Source: Alteromonadaceae bacterium XY-R5 (lineage in GTDB: Bacteria > Pseudomonadota > Gammaproteobacteria > Enterobacterales > Alteromonadaceae). From it: a DNA stretch of 64,000 bases. The stretch's first letter is position 1; the number at the start of each line of letters is the position of its first letter. The notes under the pieces are model-generated. The model did no database searches and was not told the origin of the DNA. It saw only the letters and a list, made by a program, of their open reading frames with translations. Positions 26,487-34,304 of the stretch are shown here, one piece after another. The stretch is taken from contig LXWE01000002.1 of the NCBI GenBank assembly GCA_001660395.1, positions 744,001 through 808,000 on the forward strand. Direction: 5' to 3'. The translations under genes and the position numbers were made by a program.

Positions 26487-27764
26487 TCAAATCGAAACAT
26501 ACTCGCCCTCAGGATGCGCGATGTACACCAACACATCCGGTTGTTTCAGGCTACGTTGCAACGACTGAATGCTTTTAGCCGTAAAGATGTGTCCCGCTTT
26601 TAACAACAAGCTGCCTGCCTCATTTTGCATGTCTGTCAGCAATACCATGCCGGGGACAAGATCTTCGTTGCGCTGGATGGCGATATCCAGCGAGGCCAGG
26701 CTCAGGTGTTGCCATAACGCACTTAACAGGCGTTGGTCGTAACGGATATTGGTGTATTTGGTCATGGTTTGACGAATATCGCGGTCGCATTCGGGCTTGC
26801 CTGTAATGCGGCCTAAACGGTAGCGGCAGTAATCCCGGCACACAGCAACAATACGCACCGCAAGGGTGGGCTCATCCACATTTTCTGGCGAGAGGGTGGT
26901 AAATTGCTCGCCAATATACTCGGCAACCGTATCCAATTGGCTAAACTGCAAAATCAGTTCGCGCCCCATGCTGGCATGGCGAAAATAGGCTAACTGTTTG
27001 GCTCGGCTTAACTGGTTAAACGGGGTTTCTGTTAATCCATTTTCGCATCCAAGCAAACCAAATTCACACAATAACCCGGCCAAATAGCAATCTTCAATTT
27101 GCTCATCCGTCAGTTGTTGGGCTTTGGCTAATGCGCGGGAAAGCTTGGCAATTTGCTGCGCCAGCGTGTGATCTAACTGGGGCAGTAAATACAGCCATTG
27201 GCTGAGTATGGTGACGGCACTTTGCTTGTGGGTTGAGAGTTGCGACGACAAATCACGGATCACGCGCGCGCGCAGGCGATCGCGTCTGGCCATATCGGCA
27301 TTCACATTCTCTAACTGGGTATTTTGTGCCTGTAGCAGACGTTGCACGTTACGCTGATGCAGTTGCTGGCGCGTGGCGTTTAAGCCCTGTTGCAAAGAGC
27401 GGATCAGGTTGGCGTTATCCCAGGGCTTTTGAATGTAAGCCTGAATTTTACCTAAATTCACCGCATCGGCGGTGGCACTGGTATCGGCGTAGCCCGTTAG
27501 CAGCATTCGATAGCTATCGGGTTGCAAACGCGCAGCGTTTTCCAGCAATTTTGCGCCATTCATGCCGGGCATTTGCATGTCGGAGACAATCACATCCACA
27601 CTTTGATTTTGCAAAATGCGCAGCGCAGATTCGCCATCTTTCGCAAATAGCAAATTGACATCCAATGGCCGGCATACCCTGCGTAAGGACTTGAGTATGT
27701 TTTCCTCATCATCCACACAAAGCACGGTAGGCTTGCCCTGGCGCTGCGGCGCGTACATTTTCAT
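26487..27764 (-). CDS. Response regulator with receiver and degenerate HD-GYP-like domain
   Basis: About 425 residues from ATG 27764, which has GGAG seven to eight bases upstream; GTG 27782 is unlikely. The RpfG-type receiver has VDDEEN, phosphoacceptor IVSDMQMPGMNG and the KPWDN lysine. A coiled coil follows (about 130-165), then an HD-GYP-shaped region (about 180-350). The HD pair is replaced (GLLCEFGLLG where ALLHDIGKIG is usual) and HHERWDGSGYP has no counterpart, so c-di-GMP hydrolysis is unlikely. A C-terminal segment (about 365-425) is also present. It is divergent from the sigma54 regulator and presumably acts with it. Confidence 0.82.
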   Translation of the reverse strand: MKMYAPQRQGKPTVLCVDDEENILKSLRRVCRPLDVNLLFAKDGESALRILQNQSVDVIVSDMQMPGMNGAKLLENAARLQPDSYRMLLTGYADTSATADAVNLGKIQAYIQKPWDNANLIRSLQQGLNATRQQLHQRNVQRLLQAQNTQLENVNADMARRDRLRARVIRDLSSQLSTHKQSAVTILSQWLYLLPQLDHTLAQQIAKLSRALAKAQQLTDEQIEDCYLAGLLCEFGLLGCENGLTETPFNQLSRAKQLAYFRHASMGRELILQFSQLDTVAEYIGEQFTTLSPENVDEPTLAVRIVAVCRDYCRYRLGRITGKPECDRDIRQTMTKYTNIRYDQRLLSALWQHLSLASLDIAIQRNEDLVPGMVLLTDMQNEAGSLLLKAGHIFTAKSIQSLQRSLKQPDVLVYIAHPEGEYVSI

Positions 27765-27788
27765 GTTGGTTTCTCCAGTCACTTCAGG

Positions 27789-27809
27789 TTGCAGACCTCA
27801 TGTCTGCAA
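27789..27809. promoter_or_regulatory. Perfect inverted repeat between two divergent regulators
   Basis: TTGCAGAC, five bases, then GTCTGCAA: an 8-bp perfect inverted repeat in the 117-base gap between the divergent receiver genes. A candidate autoregulatory operator; the binding protein is unknown. Confidence 0.45.
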
Positions 27810-27881
27810 AACTTCTCAGAGAGTAAGAAAATTCACTGATTCTGGACTAGCATTCAAACTAAGTGCCAACAGGAGTGCCCT

Positions 27882-29354
27882 ATGTCGCAAGTTGAACAAC
27901 CTAAAGTACTTTTTGTCGATGACGAGGAGAATATTCGTAAATCTCTGAAGCGAACGGTACATGGCATGGACATCGAAGCCGTGTTTGCAGAAAACGCCGC
28001 AGAGGGCCTGGCATTACTCGAACAACAGCCCTTTGATATTGTGGTTTCCGATAAAAGTATGCCGGGCATGAACGGCAATGAATTTCTGCAAAAGGTCGCT
28101 GAGCAGTGGCCCGAAGTTGTGCGCATTATGCTAACCGCTTATACCGACCTGCGGGATTTGATCCACGCCGTGAACAGCGGGCGCATTTGGGGCTATTTAG
28201 AAAAGCCGTGGGATAACAAACAGCTGATACTCACCTTGGAACAGGCCATTCAGTTACGCAATGTATTGGCGGAGCGAAGCTTGCTGCGCATGACACTGGC
28301 GCGCTATCAGGGTGGCCGGAAACGTAATTTTCAGCGTTTTATTGGTGACTCTGACGTGATGCAACAACTATACACGGCCATTGAGCAATGCGCGCCCAGC
28401 CATGCTTCGGTGTTTATTACCGGCCCCAGTGGGGCGGGTAAAGAGCTGGCGGCGCTGGCCATTCATCAACTTAGCCCGCGTCAAGAAAAGGACTTTATCG
28501 CCATAAACTGCGCGGCGATTCCTACGGAACTGATGGAGTCGGAGATTTTCGGCCATGTGAAAGGCGCGTTTTCGGGCGCAGTGAGTAACCGCGATGGCGC
28601 CGCTACGCTGGCGGATGGTGGCACGCTGTTTTTAGATGAAATTGGCGAGATGGACATGAACCTGCAAGCCAAGCTGCTGCGCTTTATTCAAACGGGCACC
28701 TTTCAGAAGGTGGGCAGTGGCAAAACCGAAAAGGTGGATATTCGCTTTGTGTGCGCTACCAATCGTGAACCACTCGATGCCATTGCCGAAAAGAAAATGC
28801 GTGAAGATCTGTATTATCGCCTGAACGTGATTTCTCTGCATTTACCGCCGTTGGCCCAGCGTGGTCATGATCCCCTTAAAATTGCCAAGTACTTTCTCAA
28901 TCGCTTTAGTGATTTAGAGGATAAAACCTTTGTGGGGTTTTCGGCAGAGGTGGAGCAGATCATTCTGGGCTATTCATGGCCGGGCAATGTGCGCCAGCTT
29001 CAAAATGTGATCCATTGCGCGGTGGTGATGTCGGAAGGCCCCTTGGTAACCGAGCAGATTTTAATGAATCAGCTGAAACTTACCCCGGAGGATATGCCGG
29101 GGTTGTCGCCAAAAAATCAGGTGTTTGGGGTGGAGAATAGCGAATGTCGATTGGCCACGCCTGTGGTACAGCATCATGCTCAAACCCTGTCGCCCGAGTC
29201 CCACATTCGGCCGTTGGCGGAGGTTGAGCGCGAAACCATTGAGCGTGCCATTGATTTGTGTGAAGGCAATGTGGTGAAAGCAGCCAGCTTGTTGTGTGTG
29301 AGCCCATCTACCTTGTATCGCAAAATCCAGCAATGGGATCAGACGGAGGGCTAG
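27882..29354 (+). CDS. Sigma54-dependent response regulator (REC-AAA+-HTH)
   Basis: 490 residues. An RpfG-like receiver (VDDEEN, IVSDKSMPGMNG, EKPWDN; about 1-120) is followed by a linker helix, a sigma54-activator AAA+ domain (Walker A GPSGAGKE, the sigma54 contact loop GAFSGA, Walker B GGTLFLDEIGE, R-finger region; about 150-380) and a C-terminal Fis-type HTH (VVKAASLLCVSPSTLYRKIQ). The GAFSGA serine variant of GAFTGA occurs in functional activators. Embedded in a locus with five sigma54-type promoters, it is the natural activator of exopolysaccharide synthesis. Its receiver is close to that of the divergent HD-GYP-like protein. Confidence 0.92.
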   Translation: MSQVEQPKVLFVDDEENIRKSLKRTVHGMDIEAVFAENAAEGLALLEQQPFDIVVSDKSMPGMNGNEFLQKVAEQWPEVVRIMLTAYTDLRDLIHAVNSGRIWGYLEKPWDNKQLILTLEQAIQLRNVLAERSLLRMTLARYQGGRKRNFQRFIGDSDVMQQLYTAIEQCAPSHASVFITGPSGAGKELAALAIHQLSPRQEKDFIAINCAAIPTELMESEIFGHVKGAFSGAVSNRDGAATLADGGTLFLDEIGEMDMNLQAKLLRFIQTGTFQKVGSGKTEKVDIRFVCATNREPLDAIAEKKMREDLYYRLNVISLHLPPLAQRGHDPLKIAKYFLNRFSDLEDKTFVGFSAEVEQIILGYSWPGNVRQLQNVIHCAVVMSEGPLVTEQILMNQLKLTPEDMPGLSPKNQVFGVENSECRLATPVVQHHAQTLSPESHIRPLAEVERETIERAIDLCEGNVVKAASLLCVSPSTLYRKIQQWDQTEG

Positions 29355-29448
29355 CAGCATTTATGCGTGCCACTTGCGGCCATAACACAGGTTAGTGTTC
29401 GTACTAATCCTTGCTCTCATTTTCCTCGCAAAACGCAAAATATTCCTG

Positions 29449-29470
29449 ATTTGCCTATTCGCAATTTGCG
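29449..29470. promoter_or_regulatory. Putative activator site upstream of the flippase promoter
   Basis: GATTTGCC (29449) and GCAATTTGCG (29461-29470); the second is the reverse complement of the GCAAATTGC motif seen upstream of the other sigma54 promoters. It is about 80-100 bp before the -24/-12 element. Confidence 0.48.
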
Positions 29471-29546
29471 ATCCCACCTAGAAAATCTCGTCCACTCATA
29501 ATCTAAAATCACTTAAAAACATAGCCTTATGCCTTGCGTTAGCAGT

Positions 29547-29562
29547 TGGAACGCTCCTTGAA
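29547..29562 (+). promoter_or_regulatory. Sigma54-type promoter of the flippase operon
   Basis: TGGAACGCTCCTTGAA: matches TGG-ACG and TTG at the right spacing but lacks the usual C of the -12 GC. The weakest of the five candidates, supported by the upstream motif and position. Confidence 0.5.
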
Positions 29563-29597
29563 CTGGTCAGCATAGTTTCAACGGCAAGGTGTTGGTG

Positions 29598-30866
29598 ATG
29601 TTGTCCAAAGCCGCTTTTAAAAAGACTGATTTATTGATCCGCAACAGTGGTTGGCTGCTGGGTGGCGAGGTGATTTCCAAAGCCTCGCGGGTGATCGCCA
29701 TTGTGGCGCTAGCCAGTGCGCTGGGATTAGAAGAGTACGGCGTGATGATGCTGGCGGTAGCTGCCCACGAGGTGATCCGCTGGTTGCTGCGCTCTGGCGC
29801 GGGCCCGCAAATTATTCAGTGCGATGAAGCCTTGTTGCCGTCCTACGCGGCTAACGGCGTGTGGGTGCAGTGGTGCTTCTGCCTGCTGCTAATGCTGTTG
29901 CAGTGTGGCATTGGTGTGTTGCTGGGGTGGTTTTATCAAAACCCGGTACTGACCGAATTACTCATGCTCTTCTCTCTGTCTTACCTGTTTTTTCCTGTGG
30001 TGGCTGTCAGGGTGTTCCTGTTACAGCGCGCCAACAAGATGGCCATTTTCAGTGTGCGCAACGGTGCGTGCATTGTGATCGAAAATTTGGTGTTGGCCGC
30101 GGCTGCCTATGCGGGCGCGGGCATTTACGCGGTAGTGATTGGCAAGGTGGCCTTTGGCGTGGCCTGGGTTGTGGGCTTTTGGCGTTTACCTGTGCCGCGC
30201 TTTCCAGCCCGCTTTGATCTGGCTGTGTGTAAAACCTTGCTGGGCTCATCGGGCATTTTAGCCGTAAGCGAAGTGGTGCGCGCCTTACGCAGCCAGCTGG
30301 ATCTGTTTCTGGCGGGTAAATTCCTGTCGCCGGAAATCTTCGGCTTATACAGCTTTGCCAAAACCGCTGGGGTGGGGCTGACGCAGTCGTTAAGTCAGGC
30401 CTTTACCTCGGCGTTATATCCCTATTTGTGTCAGCGTTTTCGCGAGACTGCCGAGCAGGTTAATCAGGCCAAACGGGCCTTAGTGACCCGCGCCTATTTG
30501 GTGGCTGCGGCCGTGGGCGGCTTGTTCTTGCTGCAAAGTGCTTTGGTGCCTGTGTATGTGCCCTTGCTGTTTGGCGAACGCTGGCAGGAAAGCTATTTAA
30601 CCACCGCGTTGCTGTGCGTGCTGGCACTGCCGATCATCTTATTCGATACCCACTGTGCGCTGCTACGCGCACGCAAACACCTTTCTGAAGAAATGCTGTG
30701 TCGCGGATTTTGTTTGTTCGCGACGGTAGCCACCGTGTTCATTTGGCAGCCTGCCAGCGCCTCGTCTTTTGCACAAGCGATGCTCGCCAGCAGTGCCATT
30801 TGGTTTGTCTGTTTGTTGCCCTGGCCGAAGCGCACTCGGGTAACCCAATCTGTGTATAGCGAGTAG
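29598..30866 (+). CDS. Wzx-type polysaccharide flippase
   Basis: About 422 residues from ATG 29598 (AAGG eight bases upstream; GTG 29589 is an alternative). Hydrophobic throughout with about twelve predicted helices, and the family features of the MOP superfamily polysaccharide transporters: an N-terminal GGEVISKASRVIAIVALA and SQLDLFLAGKFLSPEIFGLYSFA in the middle. It flips the lipid-linked repeat unit to the periplasm. First gene of the rightward arm of the exopolysaccharide locus. Confidence 0.88.
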   Translation: MLSKAAFKKTDLLIRNSGWLLGGEVISKASRVIAIVALASALGLEEYGVMMLAVAAHEVIRWLLRSGAGPQIIQCDEALLPSYAANGVWVQWCFCLLLMLLQCGIGVLLGWFYQNPVLTELLMLFSLSYLFFPVVAVRVFLLQRANKMAIFSVRNGACIVIENLVLAAAAYAGAGIYAVVIGKVAFGVAWVVGFWRLPVPRFPARFDLAVCKTLLGSSGILAVSEVVRALRSQLDLFLAGKFLSPEIFGLYSFAKTAGVGLTQSLSQAFTSALYPYLCQRFRETAEQVNQAKRALVTRAYLVAAAVGGLFLLQSALVPVYVPLLFGERWQESYLTTALLCVLALPIILFDTHCALLRARKHLSEEMLCRGFCLFATVATVFIWQPASASSFAQAMLASSAIWFVCLLPWPKRTRVTQSVYSE

Positions 30867-30870
30867 TATT

Positions 30871-31911
30871 ATGAAGTCTCAATCTACCCCCATAGTGTCT
30901 GTGGTGATCCCCATGTACAACGTAGAAAAGTATCTGCGTCAGTGTTTGGATTCGGTACTGGCACAAACCTTTCGTCAATTCGAAGTGATTTGTGTGGATG
31001 ATGGTTGTCAGGACGGCACGTTATCTATTTTGGAAGAATACGATGATCCGCGGATTTTCTTAATTCAACAACGTAACCGCGGCCTGTCTGGTGCGCGCAA
31101 TACCGGCATAAAAGCAGCGCGCGGGATTTATGTGGCCTTGTTAGATTCCGATGATTTTTGGGCGCCCGAAAAGCTGGCTAAGCATGTAAACCACTTGAAT
31201 CATAACCCAGATGTGGGCGTGAGTTATTGTCCTTCCTGGTTTGTGGACGACGATGGCAAACCTATGGGCATCGGCCAGTTCCCGAAACTGAAACACATTT
31301 CCAAGAAAACCGTGATTTGTCGTAACCCTGTGGGTAATGGCTCGGCTGCGGTGATCCGCCGTTCGTTACTGATGGATATGGACATGAATAAAGGCACCGG
31401 CAAACGTTTTATGGCGTTTGATGAAGCCTTACGCCAGTCAGAGGATATTGAGTTATGGACGCGCATTGCGCTGAGTAAAAACTGTAAGTTTGAAGGTATT
31501 GCTTCGCCCATGACCTTTTATCGGGTTAACGGTGGTGGTCTGTCGGCCAACTTAGCCAAGCAGTTGGCGACATGGGAATATGCCATGGATAAAAACCGCC
31601 GCAGTTACCCGAAAGCCTTTGCGCAGGTCTATGGATTAGCCAAAGCCTATCAGCTGCGTTATTTGGCGCGTAGGGCGGTGCAGTCGCGCCAAAGCTGGAC
31701 GGCCATTCGCTTGGTGCATCAGGCGTTGTTTTGCAACCTTGGTATTTTGCGTGAAGAGCCAAAGCGTACTTTGTTAACGCTGGGTTGTGCGTGGTTGTCT
31801 TTGTTGCCTAAACCCTTGTATCAAGCCATTGAGCAATTTGCCATGGGCCAAGTTGGCCAGCAATTGCAACAGAAAACCCAATGGCAGCAAGAGCTAAAGC
31901 CTAAGTTATGA
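30871..31911 (+). CDS. Family 2 glycosyltransferase
   Basis: 346 residues with SVVIPMYNVEKYL, CVDDGCQDGT, the GLSGARNTGI segment and the DXD-type LLDSDDFW (about 90-97), then an acceptor-binding region and a basic C-terminus. It starts five bases after the flippase and overlaps the next gene by four bases. Predicted to add a repeat-unit sugar; specificity not readable. Confidence 0.88.
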   Translation: MKSQSTPIVSVVIPMYNVEKYLRQCLDSVLAQTFRQFEVICVDDGCQDGTLSILEEYDDPRIFLIQQRNRGLSGARNTGIKAARGIYVALLDSDDFWAPEKLAKHVNHLNHNPDVGVSYCPSWFVDDDGKPMGIGQFPKLKHISKKTVICRNPVGNGSAAVIRRSLLMDMDMNKGTGKRFMAFDEALRQSEDIELWTRIALSKNCKFEGIASPMTFYRVNGGGLSANLAKQLATWEYAMDKNRRSYPKAFAQVYGLAKAYQLRYLARRAVQSRQSWTAIRLVHQALFCNLGILREEPKRTLLTLGCAWLSLLPKPLYQAIEQFAMGQVGQQLQQKTQWQQELKPKL

Positions 31912-32348
31912 AAGTGGTCGAGCTGAAGCCCAGAGCGCCAGAGTCAACGGATATCCGTAAAGATCCCGATGTGCAGGCCATGTTAGCCAGATTGCCGGCT
32001 CGCACGGCTGCCAGCTTAACTTCACAGCAATTGCAGGATTTAAAAGTGGCCATTGGCACCGGTAAATGGCGCAAGCATCCCGTGGATATGCGCGGCACTG
32101 TGGCTGTTCCATTTCTGCCCAAGCGCTTTTATTTTGTGTTGCTGTTGGGGGTGAACCAACGTCAGGTGTCCCGTGGTGAATTGCAGATGGCGACCTTTAG
32201 CCTATTGCTGATGGTGGCGCTGTTTTTTACTGCGTTGGCGGGGCTAGGGATGCTGGTGCTGTACCTGCTTAAATCGGCCTTGGGAATTAACCTAGTTGAA
32301 GGATTTTCCACCGGTATTTGGCAGTGGTTTAAGGGCTTAAGCGACTAG
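31908..32348 (+). CDS. Small membrane protein of the exopolysaccharide operon
   Basis: 146 residues, translationally coupled to the glycosyltransferase (ATGA overlap). A soluble N-terminal half has an LTSQQLQDLKVA helix and an RKHPVDMRGTVAVPFLPKRFYFVLL segment broken here as RKHPVDMRG and PFLPKRFYFVLL, followed by one or two hydrophobic helices (about 100-128). I do not recognise a named family. Position suggests an accessory role in polymer assembly or c-di-GMP-type control, but nothing in the sequence proves it. Confidence 0.65.
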   Translation: MKVVELKPRAPESTDIRKDPDVQAMLARLPARTAASLTSQQLQDLKVAIGTGKWRKHPVDMRGTVAVPFLPKRFYFVLLLGVNQRQVSRGELQMATFSLLLMVALFFTALAGLGMLVLYLLKSALGINLVEGFSTGIWQWFKGLSD

Positions 32349-32406
32349 CGGTTTTGGTTTATACTGGGCGGGTTTTATTTGCCCAGTTAATCCTGCCGAG
32401 GACACC

Positions 32407-34041
32407 TTGTTAGATCACTCTTTGCGCGCGCTATTTCCGTATTTTAATCGACCTGATCACGCCAGTGTGTATTTGGATCATGCCGCCACCAGTCAAAAGC
32501 CGCAGCAGGTTATCGACGCCATTACCCGTTTTTACACCGAAGAAAATGCCAATGTGCATCGTGCCAGCCATGATGATGGTGTGGCGGTAACCAATAAGTT
32601 TGAACAGGCGCGGGCAGAGTTAGCGGATTTTATTGGCGCTAACGAGGCCAAAGAGATTATCTGGACCCGCGGCACCACAGAATCCATCAATTTGGTTGCC
32701 AATGGTTTGGCCAAAAGCAACTTGCTGAAGGGGACAAAAGTATTGGTTTCGCCCTTGGCTCATCACGCCAATTTAGTGCCTTGGCAGCAGCTTTGTCATG
32801 CGTTGGGTTTGAGCTTACACGTATTACCGATTGATAATAAAGGCGTATTGGATTTGGCAGCCAGCCTTGCCATGTTCGATGAAGAAGTGGCTTTATTGGC
32901 GATGGATCATGTGTCGAACGTGCTGGGAAATATCGAACCTGTCGCAGAATTAGTGGCGAAAGCTCGCGAAGTGGGCGCGTTAAGCCTGATTGATGGTGCG
33001 CAGGCAGTTGGCCATTTGGCCGTGGATGTGCAGGCGCTCGGTTGTGATTTTTATGCCTTTAGCGGGCATAAAATGTTTGGCCCTACGGGCATCGGCGTGC
33101 TGTGGGGCAAAGCCGAATTGCTGGAGCAACTTCCACCTGCGCAAACCGGCGGCGAAATGGTGCGTACGGTAAGTTATCAGCACAGCGATTTTCAGGGCTT
33201 GCCCTATAAGTTTGAAGCAGGTACACCGAATATTGCTGGCGTGTTGGGCTTGGCCGAAGCGGCGGCCTTTGTGCGCCATCATCGCGATGATATCGCCAAG
33301 CAAGAGCAGGCGTTATACGACTACCTGTTAGCCCAGTTACAGCCATTTTCCGATCTTAACTTTTGGGGCGAGTTGGAACGCAGCACGGCGGTACTCAGTT
33401 TCAGCCACAAACACATCCATAGCGCCGATTTAGGCGCGCTGTTAAATCAGCAAGGTATTGCGGTGCGGGTAGGGCATCACTGCGCCATGCCGCTGGTCAA
33501 TTCCCTTGATGAGCAGGGCACCATTCGCGTGGCCATTGGCCCTTATAACAACCACGCGGATATCGACCGTTTTATACAAGCGCTAACTTTGGCGATTAGC
33601 AGTCTGTCAGATCATCAGGAATTGCCGCAGCCTGTCGCAGAACCCACTCAAACCCATTTGCCGTTGGCAGAAAAAATCAAAGAGGCCAAAGGCTGGGACA
33701 ACGTTTATCGCGAAATCATGTTGGCAGGTAAATCGGTAAAACCCGATGCCACCCTGCAAGTGGATGATAATCAAATCCATGGTTGCGAAAGCCCCGTGTG
33801 GCTGTCCGTCACCAGCGCTGCAAACAAAGTGAATATCGGCTTTTACTCATCCGGTAAGATCATCCGTGGTTTGCTGGCAATTATGCTCGAACCCGCCCAA
33901 GGACAAACGCCTGAGTTTATTCAACGCTTCGATTTCGCTGCCCATTTAGCGGAGCTAGGGCTAGAAAAACAACTCAGCCAGTCTCGCAATAATGGCCTTT
34001 CAGCGGTCATTTCTCAGTTAAAGCAGCTGCTTAAAGGCTAA
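32407..34041 (+). CDS. Cysteine desulfurase fused to SufE/CsdE-type sulfur acceptor
   Basis: 544 residues from a TTG with GAGG six bases upstream. Residues 1-400 are a class V aminotransferase of the SufS/CsdA type: YLDHAATS, WTRGTTESINLVA, the PLP lysine in SGHKMFGPTGIG and the catalytic cysteine in VRVGHHCAMPL. Residues about 425-544 are a SufE/CsdE domain with its acceptor cysteine in IHGCESPVWL. One polypeptide thus holds both halves of the sulfur transfer relay for Fe-S cluster or other sulfur pathways. It stands alone, without other suf genes. Confidence 0.92.
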   Translation: MLDHSLRALFPYFNRPDHASVYLDHAATSQKPQQVIDAITRFYTEENANVHRASHDDGVAVTNKFEQARAELADFIGANEAKEIIWTRGTTESINLVANGLAKSNLLKGTKVLVSPLAHHANLVPWQQLCHALGLSLHVLPIDNKGVLDLAASLAMFDEEVALLAMDHVSNVLGNIEPVAELVAKAREVGALSLIDGAQAVGHLAVDVQALGCDFYAFSGHKMFGPTGIGVLWGKAELLEQLPPAQTGGEMVRTVSYQHSDFQGLPYKFEAGTPNIAGVLGLAEAAAFVRHHRDDIAKQEQALYDYLLAQLQPFSDLNFWGELERSTAVLSFSHKHIHSADLGALLNQQGIAVRVGHHCAMPLVNSLDEQGTIRVAIGPYNNHADIDRFIQALTLAISSLSDHQELPQPVAEPTQTHLPLAEKIKEAKGWDNVYREIMLAGKSVKPDATLQVDDNQIHGCESPVWLSVTSAANKVNIGFYSSGKIIRGLLAIMLEPAQGQTPEFIQRFDFAAHLAELGLEKQLSQSRNNGLSAVISQLKQLLKG

Positions 34042-34198
34042 CAGGGACGGCATTGTTGGCTTGCATGACCTCATATCAATTGCATAGCAGAGAAACCGAG
34101 TAACGCCGGTTTCTTCTGGATTCTCCCATTTTCTAAATAGCGTATTTCATCCACAAATTTGTGTTATTCAACTTTTTCACTTGATTTACCTTTATCGG

Positions 34199-34239
34199 AT
34201 GTTACATTATAACATAACAATTGTGACATTATCACAATT
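34199..34239 (+). promoter_or_regulatory. Two tandem palindromic operators upstream of the TonB receptor (one Zur-like)
   Basis: O1 at 34199-34215 is ATGTTA-CATTA-TAACAT; O2 at 34219-34239 is AATTGTGA-CATTA-TCACAATT. Both are perfect inverted repeats with the same 5-base centre, 22 bp apart centre to centre (two helical turns). O1 fits the gammaproteobacterial Zur box (ATGTTATAnTATAACAT type). O2 resembles a CRP half-site pair but with a spacer of five rather than six. They lie 65-105 bases before the receptor start in the 263-base gap. Confidence 0.6.
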
Positions 34240-34304
34240 CGCGTCCAGGAAGATGGCATTACTAAGGAATTAGTAACGCTAATAAAAATAAGAGGTTAAG
34301 TGAA

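Noticed and set aside
34219-34239. CRP site (TGTGA...TCACA)
   Set aside because: The spacer is five bases, not the six required for CRP, and it shares its centre with the adjacent Zur-like palindrome.
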